Shown one piece after another: positions 8,889-17,753 of a stretch of DNA of 64,000 nucleotides; positions within the stretch are counted from its first letter, which is position 1, and each line of letters starts with the position of its first letter. The DNA is from Crocinitomicaceae bacterium (GTDB lineage Bacteria; Bacteroidota; Bacteroidia; Flavobacteriales_D; Crocinitomicaceae), in assembly GCA_023262855.1 (NCBI GenBank), contig JALQYQ010000010.1, positions 1 to 64,000 of the forward strand, written 5' to 3'. Made by a program: the position numbers and the translations under genes. Under the pieces are notes generated by a model that saw only the letters and a list, made by a program, of their open reading frames with translations, was not told the DNA's origin and made no database searches.

Positions 8889-9815
8889 TTAGTCAATTGA
8901 AAAATAATCGGATGATTGATAAACGCCTGTTTCAGCTTTCATGATTTGCATCAACACATCATTTGCTAAACTACTTGCCCCGAAACGGAACCATTCGTTT
9001 GTAAGCCAAGCAGAACCTAAAACTTCTTTCACCATTACAAGGTTATGCAATGCAAGTTTAGAGGTTGAGATTCCACCTGCCGGTTTCATACCAATCATGA
9101 TTCCAGTTTTATCGTAATAATCTTTGATTGCCATCAACATTGTATAAGTCACTTGCATGGTTGCCGCAGGTTGAATTTTACCCGTTGAGGTCTTGATAAA
9201 ATCAGCTCCGGCGTAAATTGCTAAATCACTCGCTTTACGCACATTGTCCAAAGTCGCTAATTCTCCAGTTTCCAAAATCACTTTTAGTCGTGCTTTTCCG
9301 CATGCCTCTTTTATTGTTGCAATTTCATCGAAGACATAATTGTATTCACCTGCAAGGAATTTACCTCTTGAAATTACCATATCAATTTCGTCAGCACCTT
9401 CATCAACTGCAAATTTTGTATCCGTAATTTTCACATCTAATGGAGCTTGTCCACTTGGAAAAGCAGTCGAAACGGATGCCACGTTCACACCCGATCCAGC
9501 AACTTCCTTCTTCGCAATTTTCACCATTGATGGATAGACACAAACAGCTGCAACGGTTGGTAAACCTGGCAAAAGATCATGAAGATGTTGAGCCTTGTAA
9601 CACATTTGTTTTACTTTACCAGGCGTATCTTTTCCTTCTAAAGTTGTAAGATCAATCATATTCAAGGCCATTTTAAGTCCTTGCAGTTTGCTTGCATCTT
9701 TAATACTTCTAGTTTGAAAACGAGCAACTCTCTCCTCCACTCCAACTTTATCTACAGCGGGTGAATTCAGGTATTCAGCTTGAAATCGATTTTTTTTGTC
9801 TTGGTTTTTCTTCAT
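8889..9815 (-). CDS. deoC: Deoxyribose-phosphate aldolase
   Basis: 308 residues. It cleaves 2-deoxyribose-5-phosphate to glyceraldehyde-3-phosphate and acetaldehyde. The class-I Schiff-base lysine is in FIKTSTGK and the second active-site lysine in GMKPAGGIS; DEIDMVISRG is also typical. The ATG at 9815 is chosen because a TATATTTG promoter element lies between it and the longer ATG at 9893. It is the first gene of a three-gene operon with the two aldehyde dehydrogenase genes, which fits deoxynucleoside use as a carbon source. Confidence 0.95.
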   Translation of the reverse strand: MKKNQDKKNRFQAEYLNSPAVDKVGVEERVARFQTRSIKDASKLQGLKMALNMIDLTTLEGKDTPGKVKQMCYKAQHLHDLLPGLPTVAAVCVYPSMVKIAKKEVAGSGVNVASVSTAFPSGQAPLDVKITDTKFAVDEGADEIDMVISRGKFLAGEYNYVFDEIATIKEACGKARLKVILETGELATLDNVRKASDLAIYAGADFIKTSTGKIQPAATMQVTYTMLMAIKDYYDKTGIMIGMKPAGGISTSKLALHNLVMVKEVLGSAWLTNEWFRFGASSLANDVLMQIMKAETGVYQSSDYFSID

Positions 9816-9838
9816 GAATGAGCAATTTCCTTGCGATT

Positions 9839-9846
9839 CAAATATA
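9839..9846 (-). promoter_or_regulatory. deoC operon -7 element
   Basis: TATATTTG on the minus strand matches TAnnTTTG, 23 nt upstream of the deoC ATG at 9815. Confidence 0.55.
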
Positions 9847-9862
9847 CAAAATAGGAGTGAAT

Positions 9863-9890
9863 AAAAAAGGCTCCCAACTAGGAGCCTTTT
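9863..9890 (-). terminator. Terminator of the YwqK-like repeat gene
   Basis: Stem AAAAGGCTCC / GGAGCCTTTT with a 6-nt loop and T run on the minus strand, 18 nt after the stop of the gene ending at 9908. It separates that gene from deoC. Confidence 0.85.
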
Positions 9891-9907
9891 CAAAAATATC
9901 TTTCATT

Positions 9908-10777
9908 TTAGAGTTGTCCATCGGAATGGTAAACCCCATTCTTAAACACACGCACTTTTAACAAAATTCCATCTCGGTCATATTCATACACTTTACCTTC
10001 CCAAAGAAGTCCGTTTTTGAATGTTCCGTCTTGCCAAATTTCATCATTATTATTATACACTTTGTTGTATCCATTTGGCTGGAATTTCGCTCCTTTCGTT
10101 CTCGGAGCCGTAACTTTCGGTGCAGTTTCTTTTGAAGCACTTGGATTAGCAACTTTCACAGCTGGACTTACCATATCACGTTGCTCAGATTTTTCAACTT
10201 GTCCGTCAGCACCATAGAAAATCACTTCTTTTATATCGCCATTTTCATAATAACGAACCGCTTTTCCTGAAGGCTTACCATTGTTTGAAGTGTATTCAAA
10301 TTCCAATTGACCATTTGGATAGTAGTTTTTTACAGTTCCCTGCTCATTACCTTGGTCGTTATAATTTGCCTCGTATTTCAACTTTCCATTCTCATGGTAA
10401 CGTTTCAATGAATCTTGGTAATGGTTGCGCACGAAAGTCCCAACTTCAATTGGTTTTCCATTCGGATAATACTTTACATATTCACCTTGTGGGCGATTGT
10501 TTACGTATTCACCTTTCAATTTTGGCGTGGTTCCATCATTGTGGTATTTGATCCAAATTCCTTCTTTACGATCATCTTTGTAAACACCTTCTTCGACTTT
10601 ACCATCAGCTGGATACCCTTCGGAAGGACGGTCTTTACCGAAGTAAATCCATTTCCCTTGTTTTTTTCCTTGAGTATCTTTTTGATTGATTTTGTCGTCT
10701 TGACTATGTTCAGCATGAGCTAGCGGTGTTAAAAACACCCCAAAGAATATCAGGCTTAAAAATAATTTTCCGACCAT
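9908..10777 (-). CDS. Secreted YwqK/MORN-like repeat protein
   Basis: 289 residues with a signal peptide ending LAHA. Residues about 35-200 contain repeated KxGxWxxYxxNGxxxxEGxY-type units (GIWIKYHNDGT, GEYVKYYPNGKPIEVGTF, DSLKRYHENGKLKYEANY, GTVKNYYPNGQLEFEY, GKAVRYYENGDIKEV). A Pro/Ala/Lys-rich linker and one more repeat (EGKVYEYDRDGILLKV) follow. Such units are often auto-annotated as YwqK-family antitoxin, but no toxin partner is present. They are common in secreted Bacteroidota proteins of unknown role. Confidence 0.75.
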   Translation of the reverse strand: MVGKLFLSLIFFGVFLTPLAHAEHSQDDKINQKDTQGKKQGKWIYFGKDRPSEGYPADGKVEEGVYKDDRKEGIWIKYHNDGTTPKLKGEYVNNRPQGEYVKYYPNGKPIEVGTFVRNHYQDSLKRYHENGKLKYEANYNDQGNEQGTVKNYYPNGQLEFEYTSNNGKPSGKAVRYYENGDIKEVIFYGADGQVEKSEQRDMVSPAVKVANPSASKETAPKVTAPRTKGAKFQPNGYNKVYNNNDEIWQDGTFKNGLLWEGKVYEYDRDGILLKVRVFKNGVYHSDGQL

Positions 10778-10903
10778 AATAAATGTTATATAGTATTAGC
10801 AGATTGAATGCAATGTACAAAATTTAAACTTTGACATATTAAGCGTACATACATTATTCGTCAAACTACGTGTTTTCATCGATGAAATTTATAAAACTAC
10901 GTA

Positions 10904-11857
10904 TTAAGCATTCAGCAATGCTGGATTGACATTTTCCATCATAACTTCCACTAATTCAGTGGTTCCGTACTTTTCTTTCCATCCCCAATCAGCACGAGCG
11001 GCCGAATCATCAATGGATTTTGGCCAAGAATCAGCAATTGCTTGACGGAAATCCGGAGCATATGAAATGGTGAAATCTGGATCAATTTTTTGAATCTCTT
11101 TTGCTAATTCCGCTGGTGTAAAACTACATCCAGACAAATTATAAGCTGATCTGACTTTGATGGATTCTTTTGGAGCTGACATTAATTCGAGAGTTCCACG
11201 AATTGCATCTTCCATAAACATCATTGGCAGGGCCGAATTTTCATTTAAGAAACACGTAAATGGCTTTTTCAATTTGGCTTGATAGAAAATATCTACAGCA
11301 TAATCCGTTGTTCCACCACCCGGCAAAGAAGTGTATGAAATCAATCCAGGATAACGAATACTGCGCACATCAACACCAAATTTATTGAAGTAATATTCAC
11401 ACCAACGTTCTCCTGCTTGTTTCGAAATTCCGTAGACAGTTGAAGGTTCCATTACCGTGTATTGCGGTGTGTTTTCACGAGGGGTTGTTGGTCCAAAAAC
11501 AGCAATTGAACTCGGCCAGAAAATCTTTGACACATGCCCTTCTTTCGCTAAGTCTAGAATTGTAAACAAACCATCCATGTTCAACTTCCAAGCAAAATCA
11601 GGATTTTTCTCCGCCGTTGCCGATAACAAAGCAGCCAACAAATAAACAGTCTTCACATCGTTCTCAATGATGAAACTACGCACTTTCTCGCGATCCAAAA
11701 TATCCATTTTTTCGTATGGACCATTGTTCAATACCTCAGGACATTCATCCCTAAGATCTGCAGCAATTACATTCTCTGCACCTTCACGTTTGCGTAATTC
11801 AAGAACCAATTCTGTTCCTATTTGTCCACACGCCCCTATAATAATCGTTTTTGCCAT
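10904..11857 (-). CDS. tdh: L-threonine 3-dehydrogenase, SDR type
   Basis: 317 residues. An extended SDR oxidoreductase with the NAD motif GACGQIG at the N-terminus and catalytic YGISK; FWPSSIAVFGP, SIRYPGLISY and PGGGTTDYAVDIFY are typical of the SDR (not zinc) class of threonine dehydrogenase. It oxidises threonine to 2-amino-3-ketobutyrate. The ATG at 11857 is preferred over 11911, which lies upstream of the promoter. It is divergent from hmgA. The kbl ligase is not in the window. Confidence 0.9.
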   Translation of the reverse strand: MAKTIIIGACGQIGTELVLELRKREGAENVIAADLRDECPEVLNNGPYEKMDILDREKVRSFIIENDVKTVYLLAALLSATAEKNPDFAWKLNMDGLFTILDLAKEGHVSKIFWPSSIAVFGPTTPRENTPQYTVMEPSTVYGISKQAGERWCEYYFNKFGVDVRSIRYPGLISYTSLPGGGTTDYAVDIFYQAKLKKPFTCFLNENSALPMMFMEDAIRGTLELMSAPKESIKVRSAYNLSGCSFTPAELAKEIQKIDPDFTISYAPDFRQAIADSWPKSIDDSAARADWGWKEKYGTTELVEVMMENVNPALLNA

Positions 11858-11878
11858 CTGTGAATTCAACTTATGCAA

Positions 11879-11886
11879 CAAAGTTA
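11879..11886 (-). promoter_or_regulatory. tdh -7 promoter element
   Basis: TAACTTTG on the minus strand matches TAnnTTTG, 21 nt upstream of the tdh ATG. Confidence 0.5.
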
Positions 11887-11943
11887 AAATTTGATGTAGA
11901 ACCAAAACCACTTTTCAAAAAAAATATTGAAAAAACTAAAATC

Positions 11944-11957
11944 ATGATTATAATCAT
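11944..11957. promoter_or_regulatory. Perfect 14-bp palindrome, candidate operator
   Basis: ATGATTATAATCAT is its own reverse complement. It ends 3 bp before the TTG (-33) of the hmgA promoter and lies about 60 bp upstream of the tdh promoter. The position suits a regulator of one or both divergent amino-acid catabolic genes. No regulator gene is adjacent, and AT-rich DNA gives such palindromes by chance at some rate. Confidence 0.4.
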
Positions 11958-11979
11958 TTTTTGGTCTACTTAACCGATA

Positions 11980-11987
11980 TATTTTTG
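11980..11987 (+). promoter_or_regulatory. hmgA promoter
   Basis: TATTTTTG matches TAnnTTTG, with TTG at 11961-11963 upstream (16-nt spacing). This implies a leader of about 115 nt before the hmgA ATG. Confidence 0.5.
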
Positions 11988-12108
11988 CCTCAACTCTGAC
12001 GAAAATGTGGATAGAATTAACCGTGCTGTTGAAACACATGATCAAGCGTAATCCGGAATGATTCACGTTTGAAATTTCTATTTTAAACAATCTTAAAACA
12101 TTTAACAT

Positions 12109-13269
12109 ATGCCATTTTATCATAAACTGGGGAAAATTCCTCACAAAAGACATACTGTATACAGACAAGATAACGGAGAATTGTATCACGAACAATTATT
12201 CGGTACAATTGGCTTCGACGGAATGTCTGCCTTAATGTATCACCTAAAACCACCAACAATTGTCAAACAAATGTTGGGACAAAAAAACATTGCACCAGAG
12301 GTTGCAGGTGAAACAAACATGACTATGAGAAGCCTTATGGGTTATCAACTTGAAGCAAAAGACGATTATTTAGAAAGTCGTGTTCCAATGTTGGTAAACT
12401 CTGATTGCTACATCGAATTAGCGGCACCGCGTAAATCAATGACCGATTATTTCTATAAAAATGCGGATGCAGATGAAATCATCTTCATTCACAAAGGAGA
12501 AGGGAAATTGAAAACGCAATTGGGAAATATTGATTTTAGCTACGGTGATTATTTGGTAATTCCACGCGGAATGATTTACCAGTTTGAATTTAAATCAGAA
12601 GATAATCGTTTATTCATTGTTCAATCATTTAGTCCAGTTTATACGCCAAAACGTTACAGAAACTGGTTTGGACAATTGTTAGAGCATTCTCCATATTGCG
12701 AACGTGACATTCGTCCGCCACATGAATTAGAAACACACGATGAACAAGGTGATTTCTTGGTGAAAATCAAAAAACAAGATGTAATGTACGATTACGTATA
12801 TGGAAACCATCCTTTTGATTTAGTTGGTTGGGATGGTTATTTGTATCCGTATGCATTCTCAATCCACGATTTTGAACCAATTACAGGTCGCGTGCATTTA
12901 CCACCTCCAATTCACCAAACGTTTGAAACGGCTGGATTTGTTGTTTGTTCATTTGTGCCTCGTTTGTACGATTATCACCCAGATGCAATTCCTGCACCTT
13001 ACAACCATAGCAACATCGATTCTGATGAAGTATTGTACTATGTGGACGGTGATTTCATGAGTAGAAATAACATTGAAAAAGGACAAATTACCTTGCATCC
13101 TGCTGGATTACCTCATGGACCACATCCAGGAGCGTACGAAAGAAGTATCGGTAAAAAAGAAACGTTTGAATTAGCTGTAATGGTTGACACCTTCAAACCG
13201 TTAAAATTGACTAAACGTGCTTTAGGTATCGAGGTTGAAGACTATTACAAAAGTTGGTTATCACATTGA
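12109..13269 (+). CDS. hmgA: Homogentisate 1,2-dioxygenase
   Basis: 386 residues, cupin-fold Fe(II) enzyme that opens the homogentisate ring to maleylacetoacetate in tyrosine/phenylalanine breakdown. The N-terminus (MPFYHKLGKIPHKRHT), HLPPPIHQTFE and DYHPDAIPAPYNHSN segments match the family; His and Glu ligands are expected in the HLPPPIHQTFE and nearby cupin strands. It is directly followed by hppD, the preceding pathway step. Fumarylacetoacetase is not in the window. Confidence 0.93.
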   Translation: MPFYHKLGKIPHKRHTVYRQDNGELYHEQLFGTIGFDGMSALMYHLKPPTIVKQMLGQKNIAPEVAGETNMTMRSLMGYQLEAKDDYLESRVPMLVNSDCYIELAAPRKSMTDYFYKNADADEIIFIHKGEGKLKTQLGNIDFSYGDYLVIPRGMIYQFEFKSEDNRLFIVQSFSPVYTPKRYRNWFGQLLEHSPYCERDIRPPHELETHDEQGDFLVKIKKQDVMYDYVYGNHPFDLVGWDGYLYPYAFSIHDFEPITGRVHLPPPIHQTFETAGFVVCSFVPRLYDYHPDAIPAPYNHSNIDSDEVLYYVDGDFMSRNNIEKGQITLHPAGLPHGPHPGAYERSIGKKETFELAVMVDTFKPLKLTKRALGIEVEDYYKSWLSH

Positions 13270-13353
13270 ATTAGATCATAGAAATTAGAGCATGGAGCAT
13301 AGAAAAATAGTATTTTTAGCGCTCATGCACATTGACAAAAAAACATTTATAAT

Positions 13354-14514
13354 ATGAGTAAAGAAGTTAAAAGCGTTGAATACGGCTTAGAGAAAATTTT
13401 CGAAGGAGCACAAGATTTCCTTCCATTATTAGGAACAGATTATGTTGAGTTTTACGTGGGTAATGCAAAACAAGCTGCGCACTATTACAAAACAGCATTC
13501 GGATTTCAATCATTTGCATATGCAGGATTGGAAACAGGAATGAAAGACCGTGTTTCATACGTAGTGAAGCAAGATAAAATTAAATTGGTTTTAACAACTG
13601 CATTGAACAGTGAATCGCCAATTGGAGAGCACGTTAAAAAACATGGTGATGGAGTAAAAGTAATTGCTCTTTGGGTTGATGATGCAACTAAATCATGGGA
13701 AGAAACGACAAAAAGAGGTGCTGTTTCATACATGGAACCAACTGTAGAAAAAGATGAGTTTGGTGAAGTAGTTCGTTCTGGAATTTACACATATGGAGAA
13801 ACAGTTCACGTTTTTGTTGAGCGCAAAAACTACAATGGCACATTCCTTCCAGGTTTTCAAAAATGGGAATCAGATTACAACCCAGAGCCGGTTGGTTTGA
13901 AATTTATCGACCACATGGTTGGTAACGTTGGCTGGGGCGAAATGAACACATGGGTGAAATGGTACGAAGATGTGATGGGATTTGTGAATTTCCTTTCGTT
14001 TGATGACACACAAATTCACACTGAATATTCTGCTTTGATGTCAAAAGTAATGTCAAACGGAAACGGACGTATCAAATTCCCAATTAACGAGCCAGCGGAA
14101 GGAAAAAAACGTTCTCAAATAGAAGAGTACTTAGATTTTTACGAAGGACCAGGAGCTCAGCATATTGCAGTAGCAACTGACGACATCATATCCACTGTCA
14201 CACAATTACGTGCTCGTGGCGTTGAATTTTTATCTGCTCCACCACAAGCTTACTATGATGAAATTCCTGCTCGTTTAGGTGTTCACATGGACATGATGAA
14301 AGAAGATTTGAAAGTATTACAAAGTCTATCCATTATGATTGATGCAGACGAAGAAGGCTATTTGTTACAAATCTTTACAAAACCAGTTGAAGATCGTCCA
14401 ACATTGTTCTATGAAATCATCCAACGCATGGGTGCTCGTGGATTCGGAGCAGGAAACTTCAAAGCTTTGTTCGAATCAATCGAAAGAGAACAAGAAAAAA
14501 GAGGTACATTATAA
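13354..14514 (+). CDS. hppD: 4-hydroxyphenylpyruvate dioxygenase
   Basis: 386 residues. It converts 4-hydroxyphenylpyruvate to homogentisate, the substrate of the neighbouring hmgA product. It has two vicinal-oxygen-chelate halves. Iron ligands are expected at His in FIDHMVGN, His in GAQHIAVATDD and the Glu of FYEIIQR; the C-terminal GFGAGNFKALFESIE signature is intact. It sits 84 bp after hmgA and ends at a strong terminator, so the two are probably cotranscribed. Confidence 0.95.
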   Translation: MSKEVKSVEYGLEKIFEGAQDFLPLLGTDYVEFYVGNAKQAAHYYKTAFGFQSFAYAGLETGMKDRVSYVVKQDKIKLVLTTALNSESPIGEHVKKHGDGVKVIALWVDDATKSWEETTKRGAVSYMEPTVEKDEFGEVVRSGIYTYGETVHVFVERKNYNGTFLPGFQKWESDYNPEPVGLKFIDHMVGNVGWGEMNTWVKWYEDVMGFVNFLSFDDTQIHTEYSALMSKVMSNGNGRIKFPINEPAEGKKRSQIEEYLDFYEGPGAQHIAVATDDIISTVTQLRARGVEFLSAPPQAYYDEIPARLGVHMDMMKEDLKVLQSLSIMIDADEEGYLLQIFTKPVEDRPTLFYEIIQRMGARGFGAGNFKALFESIEREQEKRGTL

Positions 14515-14531
14515 TCTAAAATAACCCACAT

Positions 14532-14569
14532 AAAAAACCCCGTTTTTCAGAGGAAGAACGGGGTTTTTA
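14532..14569 (+). terminator. hmgA-hppD terminator
   Basis: AAAAACCCCGTT pairs with AACGGGGTTTTT around a purine-rich loop, with a T run, about 18 nt after the hppD stop. Confidence 0.85.
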
Positions 14570-14645
14570 TATTTCACCTTCCACCATTCACCGAAAAATA
14601 GCTACATTTCACCTATTCATGCTTTATTACCTTCAAATCAGCTTG

Positions 14646-14653
14646 TAAGTTTG
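14646..14653 (+). promoter_or_regulatory. Promoter element of the LiaF-LytSR operon
   Basis: TAAGTTTG matches TAnnTTTG, 17 nt before the ATG at 14670. No clear -33 TTG. Confidence 0.45.
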
Positions 14654-14669
14654 GTGAAAATTAAGGCAT

Positions 14670-15431
14670 ATGAAAAAAGGTAAAAACACAATCGTTATGG
14701 ACGAAAACATGGAAAGAAACCACCGCAATTCTAAAGTCGTTGGTGGATTAATTGTAATTGCAGCAGGAGTTTTAATCTTGTTAAATCAAATGGGATTTGC
14801 ATTTCCGCCCTTCTTGTTATCATGGAAAATGATATTAATCGCAGTAGGTTTTGTGATGTTAATCAAACACAATTTTCAAAAAACCAGTGCGTATGTTTTG
14901 ATTGCCATTGGTACCGTTTTTATATTAAACGATGTATTCCCTAACGTAATAGAAACGCGCTTTTTTTGGCCCATCTTAATCATTGGCATTGGAATTTCGA
15001 TGATTTTTAAAAATGGCAACTTATTCCCGAAAAAGAAAGCAGCTGTAATTGAAACCCAAGAAGAAGATCTAAGTGAAATCAACTCCGAAGACTATATCAA
15101 ATCAGCTTCTCTTTTCAGCGGAATTACCAAAAAAGTAGTCAGTAAAAACTTCAAAGGAGCAACTATTTCAAGTGTTTTCGGTGGAAATGAAATCAATTTA
15201 TCACAAGCAGATTTCACTGGAGAAGCTGTAATTGATATTACCTGCGTTTTCGGAGGAGTCACCTTGATTGTTCCTTCTCAATGGAAAGTGAAATCCGATT
15301 TAACATCAGTTTTTGGTGGAATTGATGACCAACGTCCGATTATGGTATTAGAATCAATCAGCGAAGACAAATTGCTTGTTCTGAAAGGTGCATGCGTGTT
15401 CGGAGGAATTGAAATTCACAGCTACAATTAA
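14670..15431 (+). CDS. LiaF-like membrane protein
   Basis: 253 residues. The N-terminal half has about four hydrophobic segments (VVGGLIVIAAGVLILL, MILIAVGFVML, AYVLIAIGTVFIL, FWPILIIGIGISMIF), as in LiaI/LiaF-type membrane regions. The C-terminal half has repeated VFGG turns (SSVFGGNEI, CVFGGVTLIVP, SVFGGIDD, CVFGGIEIHS), matching the cell-wall-active antibiotic response domain. Its stop overlaps the kinase start by 1 nt. A role in envelope-stress sensing or modulating the kinase is inferred by analogy with LiaFSR. Confidence 0.85.
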   Translation: MKKGKNTIVMDENMERNHRNSKVVGGLIVIAAGVLILLNQMGFAFPPFLLSWKMILIAVGFVMLIKHNFQKTSAYVLIAIGTVFILNDVFPNVIETRFFWPILIIGIGISMIFKNGNLFPKKKAAVIETQEEDLSEINSEDYIKSASLFSGITKKVVSKNFKGATISSVFGGNEINLSQADFTGEAVIDITCVFGGVTLIVPSQWKVKSDLTSVFGGIDDQRPIMVLESISEDKLLVLKGACVFGGIEIHSYN

Positions 15432-16474
15432 TGGTAGAAATTCAACAGCGAAAAACACAAAGAAACAGGTTTACATTAATTGTTTACCTGTTTTTGGTGT
15501 TGGATATTGGCTACTATTTTCTATTAAAAAGCTTTGGAATCAGCACAAACCAAGCGATGTACGAAGTAGTTACTAGCTTCATTCTTATTTTGTTTTTTTC
15601 GTTCATCTTGCAGCGCATCCACAGTTTTTACCATTCGCGCTCTGCAATAAGTGTTGTGCACCTAAGTATTATTATCATTTTCAGTTTTCTTGCAACACTC
15701 TTTCTACAAGAATATGGTAAATGGACAGGTGCTTCAGAACCAGCTTATCTTCGTTTATTATCTGATTCGTTTTATGTAAGATGGTTTATTTTGTTTCTGA
15801 TTCTTTTTGCCATTGTAAATCAATTATGGATCGACAAACACATTCAAGAGCAAAACAATTCCTTTGAACGCTTAGTTGAAAAAGAACGTCAACTTGCAAA
15901 GGCCGAAATGAGCAATTTGCAACAACAATTTCAACCGCACTTTTTATTCAACAGTCTTAATTCGATCAGCGCATTGGTAAAATTACAACCAGATCAAGCG
16001 CGTTCGATGATTCACAGCTTATCAGACTTTTTACGCTTAACTATGCAAAAAAGCAAGGATGAAATGACCACTGTCAAGGAAGAAATGGATTATTTGAACT
16101 TGTATTTAGCGATTGAAAAAGTACGTTTTGGTCATCGATTGAATATACAATTATCAACAGATGAATCATGTGAAAGTGCCAATCTTCCTGCCTTATTACT
16201 CCAACCAATAGTTGAAAATGCCATTAAATATGGCTTATATGGAAATACAGGAGATTTGACAATTACGATTGATGTTCGTTGTGACGGAACTTTCTTAACA
16301 ATTATCATTTCAAATCCTTATGATTCAACTGCTACACTCTCATCCAAAGGAACAGGATTCGGTTTGGCTTCTGTGGACAGAAAACTTCAATTGTTATTCA
16401 ATCGCAGTGATTTACTTCAATTGGAGAAAACTGCTAGTGATTTCACTGTAAAACTTTTAATCCCTCAACAATGA
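15431..16474 (+). CDS. LytS-type sensor histidine kinase
   Basis: 347 residues. About four transmembrane segments in the first 140 residues, a short coiled region, then a HisKA_7TM/LytS-type kinase core: phospho-acceptor His in QFQPHFLFNSLNSI, N-box PIVENAIKYGL, G-box GTGFGLASV. It overlaps the LiaF-like gene by 1 nt and the response regulator by 4 nt, so the three form one unit. No extracellular sensor domain is evident; the LiaF-like partner may supply the signal. Confidence 0.93.
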   Translation: MVEIQQRKTQRNRFTLIVYLFLVLDIGYYFLLKSFGISTNQAMYEVVTSFILILFFSFILQRIHSFYHSRSAISVVHLSIIIIFSFLATLFLQEYGKWTGASEPAYLRLLSDSFYVRWFILFLILFAIVNQLWIDKHIQEQNNSFERLVEKERQLAKAEMSNLQQQFQPHFLFNSLNSISALVKLQPDQARSMIHSLSDFLRLTMQKSKDEMTTVKEEMDYLNLYLAIEKVRFGHRLNIQLSTDESCESANLPALLLQPIVENAIKYGLYGNTGDLTITIDVRCDGTFLTIIISNPYDSTATLSSKGTGFGLASVDRKLQLLFNRSDLLQLEKTASDFTVKLLIPQQ

Positions 16475-17208
16475 AAAAAGTGATTATCATCGATGATGAA
16501 CCCTTAGCACGCTTGGTGATTCAAGAATATTTAATGGATTTTCCAGAACTTGAAGTTGTTGCTGAATGTAACGATGGATTTGAAGGAGCAAAAGCAATCG
16601 CGCAACATCATCCCGATTTAATCTTCCTAGACATTCAAATGCCAAAAATCAATGGTTTTGAAATGTTGGAATTAATAACAGAACAACCAGCGGTTATTTT
16701 TACAACAGCTTTTGATGAATATGCATTAAAAGCCTTCGAAACAAATGCGTTGGATTATTTACTCAAACCCTTTTCTCAAGAACGTTTTTCTGCAGCGATC
16801 AATAAATGGCAACAAACACAACATGAGATACCAAACATCTACCAAAAGTTAACAGAAATTGAAGCCATTCAACCCGATGAACAAAAACGCATTGTGATCA
16901 AGGATGGTGCAGAAATTCGAATTATTCCAACTGCTGAAATTGAATTTATCGAAGCCTACGATGATTACGTTAAAATCCATCATCTTGGTAAAGTACATTT
17001 GAAGAAAAAAACCATGAATTACTTCGAGCGAACACTCGATCCAAAACAATTTGTGCGCATTCATCGTTCGTTTTTAATGAACATCAATGAACTGACGCGT
17101 ATCGAATCCTTCGAGAAAAATAGTTATTTAGCCATTTTGAAATCAGGAAAACGCATTCCAATAAGCAGAACAGCTTATGCACCGTTAAAAGCATCACTTG
17201 GTATTTAA
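16471..17208 (+). CDS. LytTR-family response regulator
   Basis: 245 residues. Receiver domain with acidic pocket IIDDEP, phospho-acceptor Asp in [15 protein letters not shown] and Lys in LLKPF. The C-terminal LytTR DNA-binding domain ([39 protein letters not shown]) starts near residue 140. It is the cognate regulator of the overlapping LytS kinase. Confidence 0.95.
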   Translation: MKKVIIIDDEPLARLVIQEYLMDFPELEVVAECNDGFEGAKAIAQHHPDLIFLDIQMPKINGFEMLELITEQPAVIFTTAFDEYALKAFETNALDYLLKPFSQERFSAAINKWQQTQHEIPNIYQKLTEIEAIQPDEQKRIVIKDGAEIRIIPTAEIEFIEAYDDYVKIHHLGKVHLKKKTMNYFERTLDPKQFVRIHRSFLMNINELTRIESFEKNSYLAILKSGKRIPISRTAYAPLKASLGI

Positions 17209-17234
17209 AACACCTTCTTTTCATTGTAAATCTG

Positions 17235-17242
17235 TATCTTTG
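17235..17242 (+). promoter_or_regulatory. purE -7 promoter element
   Basis: TATCTTTG matches TAnnTTTG, 16 nt before the purE ATG. Confidence 0.5.
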
Positions 17243-17258
17243 GCAAAAATTTTCAAAC

Positions 17259-17750
17259 ATGGCAGAAGTAGGAATTATCATGGGAAGTGCTTCAGATCTT
17301 CCAGTTATGCAAGATGCAGCAGATATTTTAACTGAATTCGGAATTTCTTATGAAATCAACATTGTTTCAGCGCATCGCACGCCAGAGTTGATGTTTGACT
17401 ATGCTAAAAACGCACATAAAAAAGGCTTAAAAGTGATTATCGCTGGAGCTGGTGGTGCCGCGCATTTACCTGGAATGACAGCTTCATTAACGCCACTTCC
17501 AGTTATTGGTGTTCCTGTAAAATCATCTAATTCAATTGACGGTTGGGACAGTATTTTATCCATTCTTCAAATGCCAAATGGAATTCCTGTAGCTACTGTA
17601 GCTTTAAATGCTGCTAAAAATGCAGGAATCTTAGCTGCAAAAATCATTGGATCATCAAATCCAGAAATGTTGGAAAAACTTTCAGCTTACATGGAAGAAA
17701 TGAAAGAAAAGGTGATGCAAAGTGCGGAGAAATTGAAATGCCGCGATTAA
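17259..17750 (+). CDS. purE: N5-carboxyaminoimidazole ribonucleotide mutase
   Basis: 163 residues, the usual size for class-I PurE. It moves the carboxyl group of N5-CAIR to give CAIR in purine synthesis. Motifs: [22 protein letters not shown] with the catalytic His, and [12 protein letters not shown]. It has its own promoter and converges on the NamZ-like gene 3 bp away. purK is not adjacent. Confidence 0.96.
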   Translation: MAEVGIIMGSASDLPVMQDAADILTEFGISYEINIVSAHRTPELMFDYAKNAHKKGLKVIIAGAGGAAHLPGMTASLTPLPVIGVPVKSSNSIDGWDSILSILQMPNGIPVATVALNAAKNAGILAAKIIGSSNPEMLEKLSAYMEEMKEKVMQSAEKLKCRD

Positions 17751-17753
17751 TCC

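Noticed and set aside
11884-12195. 103-codon minus-strand ORF across the tdh-hmgA gap
   Set aside because: It runs through both promoters and the hmgA start, with low-complexity AT-driven composition.
13276-13308. GAGCATG/GAGCATA microrepeat between hmgA and hppD
   Set aside because: Only two imperfect 7-bp units; too short to support a repeat or regulatory call.
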